DNA of 64,000 nucleotides, from contig CAVOYR010000004.1 in the NCBI GenBank assembly GCA_963700735.1, positions 62,001-126,000 of the forward strand, in the 5' to 3' direction. Shown one piece after another: positions 1 through 8,817 of this stretch. A program made the position numbers and the translations under genes. The stretch comes from Anderseniella sp963700735 (lineage in GTDB: Bacteria; Pseudomonadota; Alphaproteobacteria; Rhizobiales; Aestuariivirgaceae). The stretch's first letter is position 1. Each line of letters begins with the position of its first letter. The notes under the pieces were generated by a model. It ran no database searches. It was not told the origin of the DNA and saw only the letters and a program-made list of their open reading frames with translations.

Positions 1-918
1 GTCATAGGCCTGTGCGGCATAGAAGGACGGGTAGCGCTTGTACTTTTCGCGGAAGCTCGTCACGAAGTCCTTGTTGGCGGCGTTGTCGAGGGTCGGGTCC
101 CACTGTTGCGTGGTTCGCGAGCCGAGCACGCCCTCGAGCTTGCCAGCCTGCAGCCGTGGCAGCGAGATCGCGTCCACGGTGAACACCGAGTACAGATCCA
201 GCGCACCCTTCAGGCCTGCCTGCTGGTACTGCTGGATGAAGGCGCCGCCCGCCTTGCCGGGATAGAACACGAAGATGGCTTCCGCGCCACTGGCCTTGGC
301 CTTGGCAAGCTCGGCCGAGAAGTCGAGCTGGTCCGGCCACTTGGTCAGATCCTTGCCCTTGATCTCGCCCTTGAAGGTGCGCTCCACGCCGGCCAGCATG
401 TCCTTGCCGGCAGCATAGTTGGGACCCATCAGGTAGAGTGACTTGACGCCCTGCTGGTTGAGCACTTCACCCATGGCCATCGGGGTCTGGTCGTTCTGCC
501 AGGACGTCGAGAAGAAGTTCTCGTTGCACAGCTTGCCCGCCACCTGGGACGGCCCGGCATTGGCCGAGATCAGGAACTTGCCATTGTCGAACACGGTCTT
601 CATCGAGGCCAGCAGCACGTTGGACCAGATGTACCCGGCAACGATCGGCACATTGTCCTGCTGCACCAGCTTGTCGGTCTTTTGCTTGCCGGTTTCCGGC
701 TTGAAGCCGTCATCTTCGAAAATGATCTCGACGGTCTTGTCGCCCATCTTGCCGCCCAGCTTTTCCATGGCCAGGTCAACGGCATCCTTCATGTCGTTGC
801 CGATCACGGCAGCAGGCGTGGTAAGTGTGGTGACAAAGCCGATCTTGATGTCGGCTGCGATGGCAGTGGATGCCATCAGGGCCAGGCCGAACGCGGCCAG
901 CGCGGATTTCTTGAACAT
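1..918 (-). CDS. Branched-chain-type ABC substrate-binding protein (3' end cut off)
   Basis: Periplasmic binding protein of the Leu/Ile/Val-receptor type (peripla_BP_6 fold), which delivers a small acid or amino acid to an ABC importer. The 306 readable codons start with ATG at 918 and stay open to base 1, so the C-terminus lies outside the window. A signal peptide ends near ATAIAADIK. The mature start, KIGFVTTLTTPAAV, is nearly the same as in the second binding protein at 2949-4142, and the two align along the whole length (for example NYAAGKDM, FVFYPGKAGGAF, RYPSFYAAQ). They are therefore paralogues. Family members in catabolic clusters often bind aromatic acids. The neighbouring hydroxylases make that likely here, but it is inference. 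No permease or ATPase genes for it are in the window. Confidence 0.9.
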   Translation of the reverse strand, partial: MFKKSALAAFGLALMASTAIAADIKIGFVTTLTTPAAVIGNDMKDAVDLAMEKLGGKMGDKTVEIIFEDDGFKPETGKQKTDKLVQQDNVPIVAGYIWSNVLLASMKTVFDNGKFLISANAGPSQVAGKLCNENFFSTSWQNDQTPMAMGEVLNQQGVKSLYLMGPNYAAGKDMLAGVERTFKGEIKGKDLTKWPDQLDFSAELAKAKASGAEAIFVFYPGKAGGAFIQQYQQAGLKGALDLYSVFTVDAISLPRLQAGKLEGVLGSRTTQQWDPTLDNAANKDFVTSFREKYKRYPSFYAAQAYD

Positions 919-1040
919 ACAGGGTCTCCTCCCGGGGAATATCCATTGAACGATGTCGGACGTTCTTGTCTTTGGTGCCGTCTGCACAGGCACGCTCCAG
1001 ACGATAAAGACAAATAGTGCAGACTTCAAATGGCTAGCGA

Positions 1041-1056
1041 TTGCATTATCGTGCAA
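1041..1056. promoter_or_regulatory. Inverted repeat TTGCA-N6-TGCAA, possible operator
   Basis: A perfect 5-bp inverted repeat with a 6-bp spacer lies in the 217-bp divergent gap between the first binding-protein gene and the cupin gene, about 80 bp before the cupin start. Position and symmetry suggest a regulator site. No regulator gene is adjacent, so the regulator is unknown. Confidence 0.3.
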
Positions 1057-1135
1057 CGCCGATGGCTTGCGCGCAAGCGTGGCCTGATGTCAGATGCGCC
1101 ATCAACAACAGGTCCAGCAGGGAAGGGATCGAACC

Positions 1136-1588
1136 ATGACCAAGATGACAGCCGGGGTCACCACGGCCGGAGACAGCATAGACGGCATTGCCTGGAACAT
1201 TCTGGGCCAGACCTACAAGCCGCTGCAGGTGTGCGATGACTCGTTCTCCTGGCACGCCACGTTTCCGGATGGCACCTTCGTGCCACCCCATATCCACCCG
1301 GACCAGGACGAGTTCATCTATGTGCTGGAGGGCCGCTTCGACCTGTTCCTCGACGGCAAGGATGCCTCGGCAGGCGCCGGTGACCTGATCCGCCTGCCGC
1401 GCGGCATCGCCCACGGCATCTTCAACAAGTCAGGTGCTGTCACCAAGTGCATCTTCTGGGTGGCGCCGACCCGGAAGCTGTGGGACCTGTTCTCCAAGAT
1501 CGACAACGTACCGGACCCGGCAGAGGTCGTCCGGCTGGCCACCGAGCACAACATTCACTTCCTGCCGCCACCACCGGCCGGCGGCTGA
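1136..1588 (+). CDS. Single-domain cupin protein
   Basis: A 150-residue cupin. The metal-binding motif is seen as PPHIHPDQDEFIYVLEG (motif 1: HxH, then E and G) followed by LPRGIAHGIFN (motif 2, with the third His). Small cupins of this kind act as dioxygenases, isomerases or metabolite binders, and sequence alone does not say which. The ATG at 1136 was chosen over an upstream in-frame ATG at 1094 because a strong GGAAGGGA Shine-Dalgarno sits just before it. It is the only plus-strand gene in the first 5 kb and is flanked by catabolic genes, so a role in aromatic or amide catabolism is plausible. Confidence 0.85.
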   Translation: MTKMTAGVTTAGDSIDGIAWNILGQTYKPLQVCDDSFSWHATFPDGTFVPPHIHPDQDEFIYVLEGRFDLFLDGKDASAGAGDLIRLPRGIAHGIFNKSGAVTKCIFWVAPTRKLWDLFSKIDNVPDPAEVVRLATEHNIHFLPPPPAGG

Positions 1589-1604
1589 GCACCCTCCAGC
1601 GGAC

Positions 1605-2849
1605 TTAGCGGTTCACCGCTTCCTTGCTGAATCCGGCCATCTTCTGGTAGCCGCGCACAACGGCCTCCAGCTCGGCCGGGCTGGCAACGCTGTCGAGTGA
1701 GTCAAAGCCCTCTGGCGCGCGTTCCTCGACCAGGTCGATCACCCGCTCCGGTCCGCCCGAGCGGTTCTGCTGCACGATCGACGCGGTCATCGGCAGCCGC
1801 TCGGCCTCGTAGGCTTTCAGCGCTGCCTCGACGCTCGCCTCGTCCGCCAGCTTGTCGGCCAGGCAGCGGGCATCGAGAATGGCTTGCGAGGCCCCGTTCG
1901 AGCCGACCGGGTACATCGGGTGCGCGGCATCGCCAAGCAGTGTCACCCTGCCGAAAGTCCATTGCCCGACCGGGTCGCGGTCACACATCGGGTATTCGTA
2001 GAAGGTGCCCGTCGCCCTGATCAGTTCGACCGGGTCCAGCACGTCGAGGTGAAAGGTGTTCTCGACGAACGGCAGCAGTTCTTCCAGCCTGCCCTCGCGG
2101 TTCCAGTCTTCGCGCCGCGGCATCGGCGAATTGGCATCGCCGGTCTTGGCGGCAACGGCCCAGTTCATCAGCACCTTGCCGTCAGCCCGCGCGTCATTGG
2201 CAATCGGGTACAGCACCAGCTTGGCAGCCATGCCACCGGCGATCACCATGGACCGGCCGGTCTGGAACGGCTGCCACTCGGTCGCCCCGCGCCACAGCAT
2301 GATGCCGTTCCACTTCGGCGCGCCCTGCTCCGGGTAGAATTGCTGGCGCACCACCGAGTGGATGCCGTCCGCAGCAATCACCACGTCACCCGTGACGCGC
2401 ACGCTTTCGCCGGTTGCGCGCACCTCGAACACCGCTGTGGCCCCGTCGCCGTCTTGTTCGACGCCGGTGCAGGCATGGCCCGTAATGATGGCACCGGCAC
2501 CAAGGCGCTCGATGACGGCATCGCGCAGCACACCCTGCAGCCGCCCGCGATGGATCGAGAATTGCGGCATGTCCAGCCCGGCATCCATGCCGCGCAACTC
2601 GTGCCACACGGTCTGGCCGAAGCGGTTCTGGTAGGTCAGCTCGTAGGTGCGCAGCGCAACCTTGTCGAGCGCGCCGAGCAGGCCGATGCCAGCAAGCTCC
2701 CGGATGGCGTGGGGCAGGGTGTTGATGCCGACGCCCATCTCGCGGATCTCGCTGGACCGCTCATAGACCTGCGCCTCGATGCCCCGGTCGTGCAGCATCA
2801 GCGCCGTCGCCAGCCCGCCGATGCCGCCGCCAATGATGATGGCTTTCAT
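1605..2849 (-). CDS. FAD-dependent aromatic monooxygenase (salicylate hydroxylase-like)
   Basis: Class A flavoprotein hydroxylase of 414 residues (PHBH fold) that inserts one oxygen into an aromatic ring using NAD(P)H. Visible motifs are the N-terminal dinucleotide fold GGGIGG (residues 7-12), the central DG motif AADGIHSVVR, and the GD motif LLGDAAHPMYPVGSNGAS, which binds the FAD ribityl chain. The start at 2849 places MKAIIIGGGIGG at the N-terminus, as is usual in the family. A longer in-frame start at 2870 has no better support. The closest families are salicylate and 3-hydroxybenzoate hydroxylases; the substrate cannot be read from sequence. It lies downstream of the second binding-protein gene on the same strand, past a terminator-like hairpin. 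Confidence 0.88.
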   Translation of the reverse strand: MKAIIIGGGIGGLATALMLHDRGIEAQVYERSSEIREMGVGINTLPHAIRELAGIGLLGALDKVALRTYELTYQNRFGQTVWHELRGMDAGLDMPQFSIHRGRLQGVLRDAVIERLGAGAIITGHACTGVEQDGDGATAVFEVRATGESVRVTGDVVIAADGIHSVVRQQFYPEQGAPKWNGIMLWRGATEWQPFQTGRSMVIAGGMAAKLVLYPIANDARADGKVLMNWAVAAKTGDANSPMPRREDWNREGRLEELLPFVENTFHLDVLDPVELIRATGTFYEYPMCDRDPVGQWTFGRVTLLGDAAHPMYPVGSNGASQAILDARCLADKLADEASVEAALKAYEAERLPMTASIVQQNRSGGPERVIDLVEERAPEGFDSLDSVASPAELEAVVRGYQKMAGFSKEAVNR

Positions 2850-2877
2850 GCTCGCAAATCTCCACGCCACTTCCCGA

Positions 2878-2913
2878 TAAAAGAACCCGCCTTCAAGTTT
2901 GCTTGAAGACGGG
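2878..2913 (-). terminator. Rho-independent terminator after the second binding-protein gene
   Basis: Read on the minus strand, an interrupted stem (CCCG and CTTCAAG pairing with CTTGAAG and CGGG, loop of four bases) is followed by TTCTTTTAT. It lies about 35 bp beyond the stop of the gene ending at 2949 and just upstream of the monooxygenase start, so it probably ends the binding-protein transcript. Confidence 0.65.
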
Positions 2914-2948
2914 TCCGGTTGTCCAGCACACGGGGGTGTCCCGGGCGT

Positions 2949-4142
2949 TTACTTCATCGCGCAATCCTTGGCGTGGTCATCGCTGGCCATCTCGTACACG
3001 GTTGCCTCGGTCTTGAACGTCCACTCGCCGTCAGGACCGGCCACCACCTTGCGCAGGTAGTAGTTCTGCTTGGGGAAGTGGTTGTTGTCATAGGTGTACT
3101 TGCCGCGCACCGAGTTGTAGTTGGCAGCCTTGAGGGCGGCACGGAAGGCATCCTTGTCCTCGACCTTGCCGCCGGTTGCTTCCATCGCCGAGTTGATCAG
3201 GTTGACCGCGTCATAGGACTGGGCGGCATAGAACGACGGGTAGCGCTTGAACTTCTCCCGGTACTGCGCCACGAACTTCTTGTTGGCTTCGTTGTCCAGG
3301 TCCGGGCTCCACTGCATGGTGTCGAGCGAACCGAGCACGGCTTCCATGTTGGCGGCCTGGAACTTCGGCAGCGCCAGCCCGTCCACGGTGAACACGTTGT
3401 AGAACTGCATCTTGCCGGCAAGGCCCGCCTGGGAAAACTGCTGCAGGAAGGCACCGCCAGCCTTGCCCGGGTAGAACACGAAGATCGCCTCTGCGCCCGA
3501 AGCGCTGGCCTTGGCCAGTTCAGCCGAGAAGTCGAGCTGTGCTTCCTTGCCCCACTTGGTGAAGTCCTCGCCCTTGATCTCGCCCTTGAACGAGCTCTTC
3601 ATGCCCGCGACCATGTCCTTGCCCGCAGCATAGTTGGGGGCCATGATGTAGAGCGACTTCACGCCGCGCTGGTTCAGCACTTCGCCAAGCGCCTTGGGCA
3701 CCATGTCGTTCTGCCAGGAGCTGGAGAAGAAGTTCTCGTGGCACATCTTGCCGGCCATGTGCGAGGTGCCGGCGTTGGCGCCGATCAGGAACGCGCCTGA
3801 ATCGAGAATCGGCTTCTGAACCGCCATCAGCGTGCTGGACCAGATGATGCCGGTGACGATATCGACCTTGTCCTGGTCGATCAGCTTGTCGGCCTTCTGC
3901 TTGCCGATGTCGGGCTTGAAGCCATCGTCTTCCGCAATCACCTCGACCGGCACGCCGGCCATCTTGCCGCCGAGGTTTTCCAGCGCCAGGTTGATGCCGT
4001 TCATCTGCTCTTCGCCCAGCACGGCGGCAGGCGTTGTCAACGTGGTGATGACGCCGATCTTCAAGGCATCTGCGGCCATGGCGGCGGTTGCCGAAACAGA
4101 AATGCCCAGCGCCAGTGCGCCGGACAGGATTTTGCGGATCAT
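2949..4142 (-). CDS. Branched-chain-type ABC substrate-binding protein
   Basis: A full-length periplasmic binding protein (397 residues, peripla_BP_6 fold) with a signal peptide that ends at about residue 23 (AAMA before ADALKIG). The mature protein starts KIGVITTLTTPAAVLG and carries EDDGFKPDIGKQKADKL, NYAAGKDMV and RYPSFYAAQSYDAV. The start at 4142 follows a good AGGGAG ribosome site seven bases upstream. It is a clear paralogue of the truncated protein at 1-918. Both are solitary binding proteins, with no permease or ATPase genes in the window. The two FAD hydroxylases on either side suggest an aromatic acid as the ligand, which is inference. Confidence 0.92.
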   Translation of the reverse strand: MIRKILSGALALGISVSATAAMAADALKIGVITTLTTPAAVLGEEQMNGINLALENLGGKMAGVPVEVIAEDDGFKPDIGKQKADKLIDQDKVDIVTGIIWSSTLMAVQKPILDSGAFLIGANAGTSHMAGKMCHENFFSSSWQNDMVPKALGEVLNQRGVKSLYIMAPNYAAGKDMVAGMKSSFKGEIKGEDFTKWGKEAQLDFSAELAKASASGAEAIFVFYPGKAGGAFLQQFSQAGLAGKMQFYNVFTVDGLALPKFQAANMEAVLGSLDTMQWSPDLDNEANKKFVAQYREKFKRYPSFYAAQSYDAVNLINSAMEATGGKVEDKDAFRAALKAANYNSVRGKYTYDNNHFPKQNYYLRKVVAGPDGEWTFKTEATVYEMASDDHAKDCAMK

Positions 4143-4243
4143 GTGTTTACTCCCTGATGTGTCTCGTAGAGATGCCGTTGATGTTCAGCCTCTGGAGCGG
4201 CATGTTTGCAAAGCGCATCAGGGTTGGCAATGGCCGTTGTGCG

Positions 4244-5431
4244 TCACAGTATCTGCCGGCCGTTGCGGTCAACGCCAGCGTACAGCCAGCTCATGCCGGC
4301 GTAGGCCTGCGCCGGCGTGCGGCCCGACAGCATCATCCGGCGCAGCTCCGCCGCGGGACCCGCCGCATGGTAGATGTCGCCGTAAAGCCTGGCCGTCAGT
4401 TGCACCCGGGCCGTGCGCAGGTAGCGGTCTGACTGGTAGGCGAGAAACGCTTCTGCCGGGTCGTCCGTGGCCGCCACATGATGCGCCAGGCACACGGCGT
4501 CCTCGGTTGCCATGCATGCGCCCTGCGCCAGGTATTGCAGCATCGGGTGCGCAGCGTCGCCCAGCAGCGTCACGCGGCCCTTGCTCCAGGCCTTGACCGG
4601 TTCGCGGTCGCACAGCACCCACATCCGCCAGTTCTCGATCCTGTCCAGCATGCCAAGCACTTCCGGGCGTTGATTGGCAAACCGGGCGTTCAGCTCGTCC
4701 ACGTCGCCGAACACGTCCCAGCCTTCCTCGTAGGCATCCGAGTGGAACACCGTGACGAGGTTGAAGATCTCCCCCCGGTGCAGCGGGTAATGCACCAGGT
4801 GGGATTTCGGCCCGGCCCACAGGATCACCTCGTTGCGGTGATTGGCCGCCGGCACCTCGGCTTCCGGCAGCACGGCGCGATAGGCGATGTGGCCCGACAC
4901 GCGCGGACGCCCGTCGCCGACGATTTCCTCGCGCACCTTCGACCACAACCCGTCGGCCCCGATCAGGGCCGCGCCCTCCAGTGTTTCGCCGCTGGCAAGC
5001 TGCACCCGCACGCCATGGCCGGTGTCCTTGAACCCTGTCACCTTCTCGCCCAGCCGCACTTCCACCTTGCCGGTGGCGGTCGCCGCATCAATGAACACCT
5101 GGTGCAGGTCGGGCCGGTAGATCACGCCGTAGGGGTAATTGAATCGCGCCTTGAATTCAGCCGTATTCAACGGAACCCGCGTTATTTCGCTTGCATCCAG
5201 CGCATCCATCATCACCAGCGCTTCGGGAAACACCGCCACCTCGCTGATGGCATCGGTCAGCCCCAGCACGTCGAACATGGCAAACACGTTGGGGCCAAGC
5301 TGGATGCCCGCACCAGCCTCGCGCAGTTCCGCTTCGCGCTCGATGACGATACTTTCCATGCCCTTGCGCGCCAGTGCCAGTGCGGCTGCGAAGCCGCCGA
5401 TGCCGCCGCCTGCAATCAATACCGGGTTCAT
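4244..5431 (-). CDS. FAD-dependent monooxygenase, 3-hydroxybenzoate 6-hydroxylase-like
   Basis: Second class A flavoprotein hydroxylase, 395 residues. Motifs are GGGIGG at residues 8-13, the DG motif IGADGLWSKVREE and the GD motif LLGDAAHPMLQYLAQGA. The MLQYLAQGACMATEDA stretch is typical of 3-hydroxybenzoate 6-hydroxylases and salicylate 1-monooxygenases, which make gentisate or catechol. A GGGAGG ribosome site lies seven bases before the ATG. The gene is divergent from the Rieske oxygenase gene across a 122-bp gap, so the two may share a control region. The exact substrate is inference; no ring-cleavage dioxygenase is in the window. Confidence 0.88.
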   Translation of the reverse strand: MNPVLIAGGGIGGFAAALALARKGMESIVIEREAELREAGAGIQLGPNVFAMFDVLGLTDAISEVAVFPEALVMMDALDASEITRVPLNTAEFKARFNYPYGVIYRPDLHQVFIDAATATGKVEVRLGEKVTGFKDTGHGVRVQLASGETLEGAALIGADGLWSKVREEIVGDGRPRVSGHIAYRAVLPEAEVPAANHRNEVILWAGPKSHLVHYPLHRGEIFNLVTVFHSDAYEEGWDVFGDVDELNARFANQRPEVLGMLDRIENWRMWVLCDREPVKAWSKGRVTLLGDAAHPMLQYLAQGACMATEDAVCLAHHVAATDDPAEAFLAYQSDRYLRTARVQLTARLYGDIYHAAGPAAELRRMMLSGRTPAQAYAGMSWLYAGVDRNGRQIL

Positions 5432-5553
5432 GTGTCAGCCTCCCTGAAGCCGGTGATTGAATAGCTGCGTTGGCTCGCAAGGCAAGCCCCTTGCCCGCAA
5501 AGCCTTATGGCGCCTACTGTTTGTGCACGTCAGACAACCCGGAGACGCGCGCC

Positions 5554-6867
5554 ATGCTGGCAGCCGACATCAACGAACTGATCACCCGCACCGGGCCCGG
5601 CACCCCGTGCGGCACGCTGATGCGCAATTACTGGCAACCCGCAGCGCTCAGTGACGAACTTTCCGGTCCGCGTCCCGTGGTGCCGGTGCGCCTGCTCGGC
5701 GAGGACCTCGTGCTGTTCCGCGACAATGAGGGCGGGCTTGGCCTGATCTGCGCGCCAGTGCCCGCATCGCGGCGCCGACCTGTGCTATGGCCGGCGCGAG
5801 GACAATGGCCTGCGCTGCCCGTTCCATGGCTGGCACTTTGATCGCACTGGCCAATGCGTCGAGCATGCCGGGCGAGCCGGAAGACTCGCGCATGCACGAG
5901 CACATCAAGGTGGCGTCATATCCGGTGGTTGAGAACAACGGCATCGTGTTCGCCTATATGGGCGAGGGTGCGCCGCCACCGTTCCCGGCGCTTGACTGTT
6001 TCACGGCGCCCGACAGCCACGTCTTTGCCTTCAAGGGCCTGTGGGAATGCAACTGGCTGCAGGCGCTGGAGGTGGGCATCGACCCGGTACACGCCTCGTT
6101 CCTGCACCGCTTCCTGAAGGACGAGGACCCCAGCTGAGGCTTACGGCAAGCAGTTCCGCGACAAGGCCGCCAACACCGATATCCCGATGACCCAGTTGCT
6201 GCGCGAGTACCCGCGCCCCGAGATCAACGTGGAAGAAACCGGCTACCGGCCTGCGCCTGATTGCGCTGCGCCACCTTGATGATGGCCGCACCCATGTGCG
6301 CGTCACCAACCAGGTTTTCCCGCAGGCGATCTGCATTCCGATGTCCAACGAGATGACCATCACGCAATGGCATGTGCCCATCGATGACGAGCATTGCTAC
6401 TGGTACTCGATGTTCACGTCGTTCGGTGCGCCGGTGAACAAGCATCTGATGCGCGAGCAGCGGCTGAAGGAACACCGCCTGCCGGACTACGCGCCGCTGA
6501 AGAACAGGCGCAACAACTACGGCTACAACCCGGCTGAACAGTCGGACGAGACCTATACCGGCATGGGGCTGGACATCAACGTGCACGACCAGTGGGCGGT
6601 GGAAAGCCCGGGGCCCATTTTCGACCGCACCAACGAACATCTCGCGACGTCGGACAAGGCCATCATCGCCTACCGCCGCATGCTGCAGGAAGGCCATCGA
6701 GGCAGCAGGCGAGGGCGGGCACCTGCCGGGCCTGCCGAACGGCTCACAACTTGATACTTCAGGTCCCGTCGCCGTCGACGCCATCGCACCGGACGGTAAC
6801 TGGCAAGGCGTCTGGCGCGAGCGCGATGCGCGAGCGCCGGGCGGATTGCTCCTGGGCAAAGGCCTGA
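5554..6867 (+). pseudogene. Rieske-type aromatic ring-hydroxylating oxygenase, broken by six +1 frameshifts
   Basis: Phthalate 4,5-dioxygenase-like alpha subunit. Removing one base at each of about 5755, 5864, 6131, 6247, 6693 and 6831 restores a single frame of about 435 residues, the usual family length. It starts at ATG 5554 (ribosome site GGAG) and ends at TGA 6865-6867, six bases before the ligase gene. The Rieske [2Fe-2S] motif CPHRG...CPFHGWHF lies in the second frame. The mononuclear iron region (WECNWLQALEVGIDPVHASF) and the family's end (RERDAERRADCSWAKA after correction) are both recognisable. As written it would not make an active enzyme. Either it is a decayed gene or the assembly has indel errors. 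The enzyme would add oxygen to an aromatic or N-heterocyclic ring, using an electron from a reductase not present here. Confidence 0.85.
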
Positions 6868-6873
6868 TCCTTC

Positions 6874-8329
6874 ATGAGCGACCTGGGGCGCGAGGGGCTG
6901 GCCGCGAAGGCGGGTGTCGATACCACGGACCGGCGCGCCGCCTGTAGCGACGTGCTGGAGCAGATCGAGCGCCACGGGCTTGAAACCGTGCGCCTGTCGT
7001 TTGCCGACCAGCACGGCGTGCTGCGCGGCAAGACGTTGATGGCAGCGCAGGCGCGGTCGTTCCTGGTGAACGGCTGCGCCATGACCTCGACCCTGCTGGC
7101 CAAGGACACGTCCCACCGCACCGTGTTTCCGGTCTGGTCCGCGGGGGCCGGGCTGGACCTGCCGCAGATGGAAGGGGCCGGCGATTTCATGATGTTGCCG
7201 GACCCGGCCACCTTCTGCGTACTGCCTTGGGCGAGTTCGTGCGGCTGGCTGCTGTGCGACATCTATTTCGCGGATGGCTCGCCTGTGCCGTTCTCGGCCC
7301 GCGCCAGGCTGCGCGAGGCAGAAGCCGAGGTGGCGCGCCGGGGCTGGTCGGCAAGGTTCGGCTTCGAGGCCGAGTTCCACGTACTCAAGGTCGAGAACTG
7401 GAACAAGCGCGCGCAAGACGCCACCTGGCCCGGCGCCGTGCCTGATGTGTCGCTGATGACGCAAGGCTTCCAGTACCTCACCGAGGCCCGCGCCGACGAG
7501 ATGGAACCGGTGACCGAAACCCTGCGCCGCGCCTGCGTGGCCATGGGCCTGCCGGTACGTTCGATCGAGTGCGAGTTCGGCCCCTCGCAGGTCGAGTTCA
7601 CCTTCGCGCCGATGGGCGGCATCGAGGCGGCGGACGCGATGACCCTGTTCCGCTCGATGGTCAAGCAGGTGTGCCGCCGCCAGGGGCTGCATGCCACCTT
7701 CATGTGCCGCCCGCAGGTGCCAAACCTGTTTGCATCCGGGCTGCATGTGCACCAGTCGCTGGTGGACACCGCAACCGGTACCAACCTGTTCATGCCCGAC
7801 AGCGACGGCGCACTGTTGTCCCGTCAGGGCCTGCAACTATGCCGGTGGCTTGCTGGCCCACGCCGTTGAGGCAAGCGTGTTCGCGGCTCCCACCATCAAC
7901 GGCTACAAGCGCTACAAGGCCTACCAGCTTGCCCCTGACCGGGCCAACTGGGGCCGTGACAACAAGGGTGCGCTGGTTCGCAGTGTCGGTGGGGCAGGTG
8001 ATCCGGCAACGCGTCTGGAAAACCGCGCGGCCGAAGGGGCGGCAAACCCGTACCTGCTGCTGGCCAGCCAGCTGTGGGCCGGTCTTGACGGAATTGACAA
8101 TGCCCGCGACCCCGGCCCGCCAGCCGATACGCCATACGAGTCGGACGCGCCTAAACTGCCGACCAACCTGATGCATGCCGTGGCAGCCCTGGACGGATCG
8201 GCATTCTTCCGGAATTGCCTCGGCAGCCAGTTCATCGACTACCTCGTGCACATCAAGCAGGCCGAGATTGCCCGCTTCCTGGGCGAGGTGACCGACTGGG
8301 AACAGCGCGAGTATTTCGACATCTTCTGA
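6874..8329 (+). pseudogene. Glutamine synthetase-like amide ligase, one +1 frameshift
   Basis: Glutamine-synthetase-fold gamma-glutamyl amide ligase. Deleting the extra C at 7837 joins the N-terminal 321 residues (to SRQGLQ) with the rest (YAGGLLAHA... to DWEQREYFDIF) into 484 residues. The beta-grasp domain (SFADQHGVLRGKTL) comes first, then the catalytic domain with the metal/glutamate motif FGFEAEFHVLK, the HVHQSL histidine motif and the ATP loop INGYKRYK. Members related to this group (PuuA, aniline AtdA1, isopropylamine IpuC) join glutamate to an amine rather than to ammonia. Co-transcription with a Rieske oxygenase resembles aniline-degradation loci, so an aromatic amine substrate is a reasonable inference. 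The ATG at 6874 is six bases after the oxygenase stop. Confidence 0.85.
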
Positions 8330-8536
8330 CGCGTGTTAAACATGCCCGGGCGAATTAACTTGTAATTATGTCCATGGCGCACTACGTAGTCGCTCGTACG
8401 TTATACACTTCGTTTGGGGCGACCACGATATCCGGCTCGCCGTTTACTTCTGCGATCTCCTGACAACGTGAGCAATGTACCTCCACGCCTGTGCACAGTG
8501 TGCGGGCGGGAACTCACCCACTGAAAGGATCGATCA
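8330..8536 (+). promoter_or_regulatory. Long untranslated leader of the cold-shock gene
   Basis: A 207-bp gap precedes the cold-shock gene and contains no convincing open frame. Long 5' leaders that refold at low temperature are usual for cspA-type genes. A less GC-rich stretch (ttaacttgtaattatg, near 8356) may hold the promoter, but I cannot fix its elements. Confidence 0.35.
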
Positions 8537-8749
8537 ATGATCACGGGCAAAGTAAAGTTCTTCAACACCACCAAGGGTTTTGGCTTCATCCAGCCGGATG
8601 ATGGCTCCAAGGACGCTTTCGTGCATGCTACCGCTCTCGAGCGCGCCGGCATCCACAGCCTCACCGAAGGCCAGGCTGTCGAGTATGAACTCGTCACCGA
8701 TCGCAAGACCGGCAAGCAGTCTGCCGACAACCTGTCGCTGGTGAACTAA
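8537..8749 (+). CDS. CspA-family cold-shock protein
   Basis: A 70-residue single cold-shock domain (OB fold) that binds single-stranded RNA and DNA and melts RNA structure. Both RNA-binding motifs are present: KGFGFIQ (RNP1) and the AFVHATAL stretch (RNP2, usually VFVHFS). The ribosome site GAAAGGATC lies before the ATG. The length is normal for the family. It is a single-gene unit with a long leader and its own strong terminator. Whether it is cold-induced cannot be told from the sequence. Confidence 0.95.
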   Translation: MITGKVKFFNTTKGFGFIQPDDGSKDAFVHATALERAGIHSLTEGQAVEYELVTDRKTGKQSADNLSLVN

Positions 8750-8787
8750 TCAGCACCCCGGTTTCCGGGGTCTTGATGACAGTTTCG

Positions 8788-8817
8788 CCCCCGGTCTTCA
8801 CGGACCGGGGGTTTTTT
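8788..8817 (+). terminator. Rho-independent terminator of the cold-shock gene
   Basis: A perfect 9-bp stem, CCCCCGGTC / GACCGGGGG, with a TTCACG loop, is followed by six T residues. The T run touches the stop codon of the convergent gene on the other strand. Confidence 0.92.

Noticed and set aside
2919..3800. Plus-strand open frame opposite the second binding protein
   Set aside because: Antisense shadow; the minus-strand frame has a signal peptide, a ribosome site and a paralogue.
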